64,000 bases of DNA, taken from contig NZ_BAABGM010000011.1 of the NCBI RefSeq assembly GCF_039541575.1, positions 124,001 to 188,000 of the forward strand, given 5' to 3'. Shown one piece after another: positions 61,228 to 64,000 of the stretch. Position 1 is the first letter of the stretch. Each line of letters begins with the position of its first letter. The notes under the pieces are model-generated. The model ran no database searches. It was not told the DNA's origin and saw only the letters and a program-made list of their open reading frames with translations. The translations under genes and the position numbers were made by a program. The DNA comes from Fodinibacter luteus (GTDB lineage Bacteria > Actinomycetota > Actinomycetes > Actinomycetales > Dermatophilaceae).

Positions 61228-61890
61228 TCACGTGGATGCCGTGGCGCCGTCCTCCGCGCCGTCCTCCGCGCCGGTCTCCGTGCCGGCCTCCGCGTCTGCC
61301 TCGACGAAGCCGCGGTGCAGGGCGTACAGCGCCTCGCGGACGACCTGCCGGTCGAGCGCCCCCCGGGGCCGGGCGTGCCGGTGGAGCGCGAGGCCGTCGA
61401 GCAGCGCGACGACCATGGGCGCCCGCTCCTGCGCGTGCGCGATGCCGAGGGCGCGCAGCGAGGTCTCGGCGCCGCGCTCGATGCTCGCCATGATCTCGTG
61501 GGCGGTGGCGCGCAGCTGCGGCCGGCGCACGCACTCGAGGTAGATCTCGAACTGCGCGACGGTGTCCGGCTCCGGCTCCGCGAGCACGGCGTCGACGAAC
61601 CGGTCGATCGACGCGCGGGGTCCGAGCCCGGCATCGGCGACCGAGGCGGTCACGGCATCCACCCGCGCGACGATCCGCTGCCCGACGACCTCGAGCGCTG
61701 CCGCGACGAGGTCGTCGAGGGAGGAGAAGAAGTAGCTCGTCGTCGAGGTCGGCATCCCGGCCCGCGCCGCGATCGAGCGGTGGGTCGCGCCGGCGACCCC
61801 CTGCTCCGCGATGACCGCGACGGCGGCCTCGAGCAGGGCCGCCCGGCGGGCGCGCCCGCTGGCCCGGTGGGTGGCCGGCCTGATCGACAT
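61228..61890 (-). CDS. TetR-family transcriptional regulator
   Basis: The 220-residue repressor has a TetR HTH (about 14-60; LLEAAVAVIAEQGVAGATHRSIAARAGMPTSTTSYFF) and a helical ligand-binding domain. A repetitive ETGAEDGAEDGA tail ends the protein. The ATG at 61890 gives standard length. A palindromic operator lies 18 bp upstream, in the gap to the divergent aldolase/aminotransferase gene, so it probably represses both itself and that gene. Confidence 0.9.
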   Translation of the reverse strand: MSIRPATHRASGRARRAALLEAAVAVIAEQGVAGATHRSIAARAGMPTSTTSYFFSSLDDLVAAALEVVGQRIVARVDAVTASVADAGLGPRASIDRFVDAVLAEPEPDTVAQFEIYLECVRRPQLRATAHEIMASIERGAETSLRALGIAHAQERAPMVVALLDGLALHRHARPRGALDRQVVREALYALHRGFVEADAEAGTETGAEDGAEDGATAST

Positions 61891-61907
61891 GACCCGAGTC
61901 TGCCAAG

Positions 61908-61929
61908 AGTCTGGACATTCGTCCAGACT
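61908..61929. promoter_or_regulatory. TetR operator palindrome
   Basis: AGTCTGGAC and its complement GTCCAGACT are separated by ATTC, giving a 22-bp operator of the TetR type. It lies between the divergent starts at 61890 and 61980. Confidence 0.8.
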
Positions 61930-61979
61930 TGGGCCACGCTGGGGTGGGGCCCGACCCCGCGGCAACACAGGAGGAACCC

Positions 61980-64000
<2,021 letters not shown>

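Overview
The window is chromosomal DNA of a very GC-rich actinomycete. The serine/threonine-kinase and cell-division block (fhaA-fhaB-pstP-rodA-pbpA-pknB, pabA, class E sortase, DUF881, crgA, rhomboid, ppiA, with a tRNA-Leu beside fhaA) has the order found next to oriC in Actinomycetota. Gene content (single kinase, DUF222-HNH endonuclease, sortase E, MddA-like methylase) fits Micrococcales, perhaps Intrasporangiaceae; the family is a guess. No rRNA, CRISPR array, prophage or intact insertion sequence was seen.

Layout. 1-5.8 kb: a cut-off DoxX-like gene, a large secreted ExeM/NucH-type nuclease and small unknown-function proteins (DUF2461, GyrI-like, DUF1801). 5.9-11.1 kb: a Ski2-like helicase and a DUF222-HNH endonuclease. 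11.4-12.2 kb: bacterioferritin and bacterioferritin-associated ferredoxin behind an iron box. 12.4-16.5 kb: a compact operon with a cyanobacterial-type acyl-ACP reductase homologue, an NDH-2-like flavoprotein, an SDR and a stand-alone E2-type acyltransferase; I consider this the best candidate for an undescribed pathway. 16.5-21.3 kb: a membrane-fused spermidine synthase-like protein, then a copper/peroxidase group (membrane protein, PCu(A)C lipoprotein, Tat-exported DyP peroxidase) and a CsoR-family gene with a palindromic operator. 21.3-22.1 kb: tRNA-Leu and a repeat-rich spacer holding a perfect 40-bp palindrome. 22.1-35.1 kb: pirin and the origin-proximal division block. 35.4-43.4 kb: an Ala/Lys/Glu-rich membrane protein, a glycosyltransferase pair (one a HEAT-repeat fusion), then a winged-helix/hydrolase regulator with an FAD oxidoreductase and an OsmC protein. 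43.7-48.8 kb: a translationally coupled operon of ECF sigma factor, zinc-finger anti-sigma factor, ABC ATPase, two membrane proteins and a nucleoside-hydrolase-like lipoprotein. 48.8-55.8 kb: a giant TPR membrane protein, a coiled-coil transglycosylase-like protein, maleylacetate reductase, a VOC protein and an MddA-like methylase. 55.9-64 kb: two divergent LuxR-type regulators (one fused to an alpha/beta hydrolase, one of the large ATPase type), SnoaL-like and SRPBCC proteins, a TetR regulator with a clear operator, and a class II aldolase/class III aminotransferase fusion that runs off the end.

Working together: the division block couples peptidoglycan synthesis (RodA, PBP) to phosphorylation (PknB kinase, PstP phosphatase, FHA readers). 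The copper group should deliver and use metal outside the membrane. The ECF operon looks like a self-contained envelope-stress or export module. Many genes overlap by 4 bp (ATGA/GTGA), so translational coupling is common.

Two genome-scale oddities recur. The heptamer GGATGCC and its complement GGCATCC are strongly over-represented and force otherwise rare codons. Short tandem duplications and long-armed inverted repeats sit just past several stop codons.
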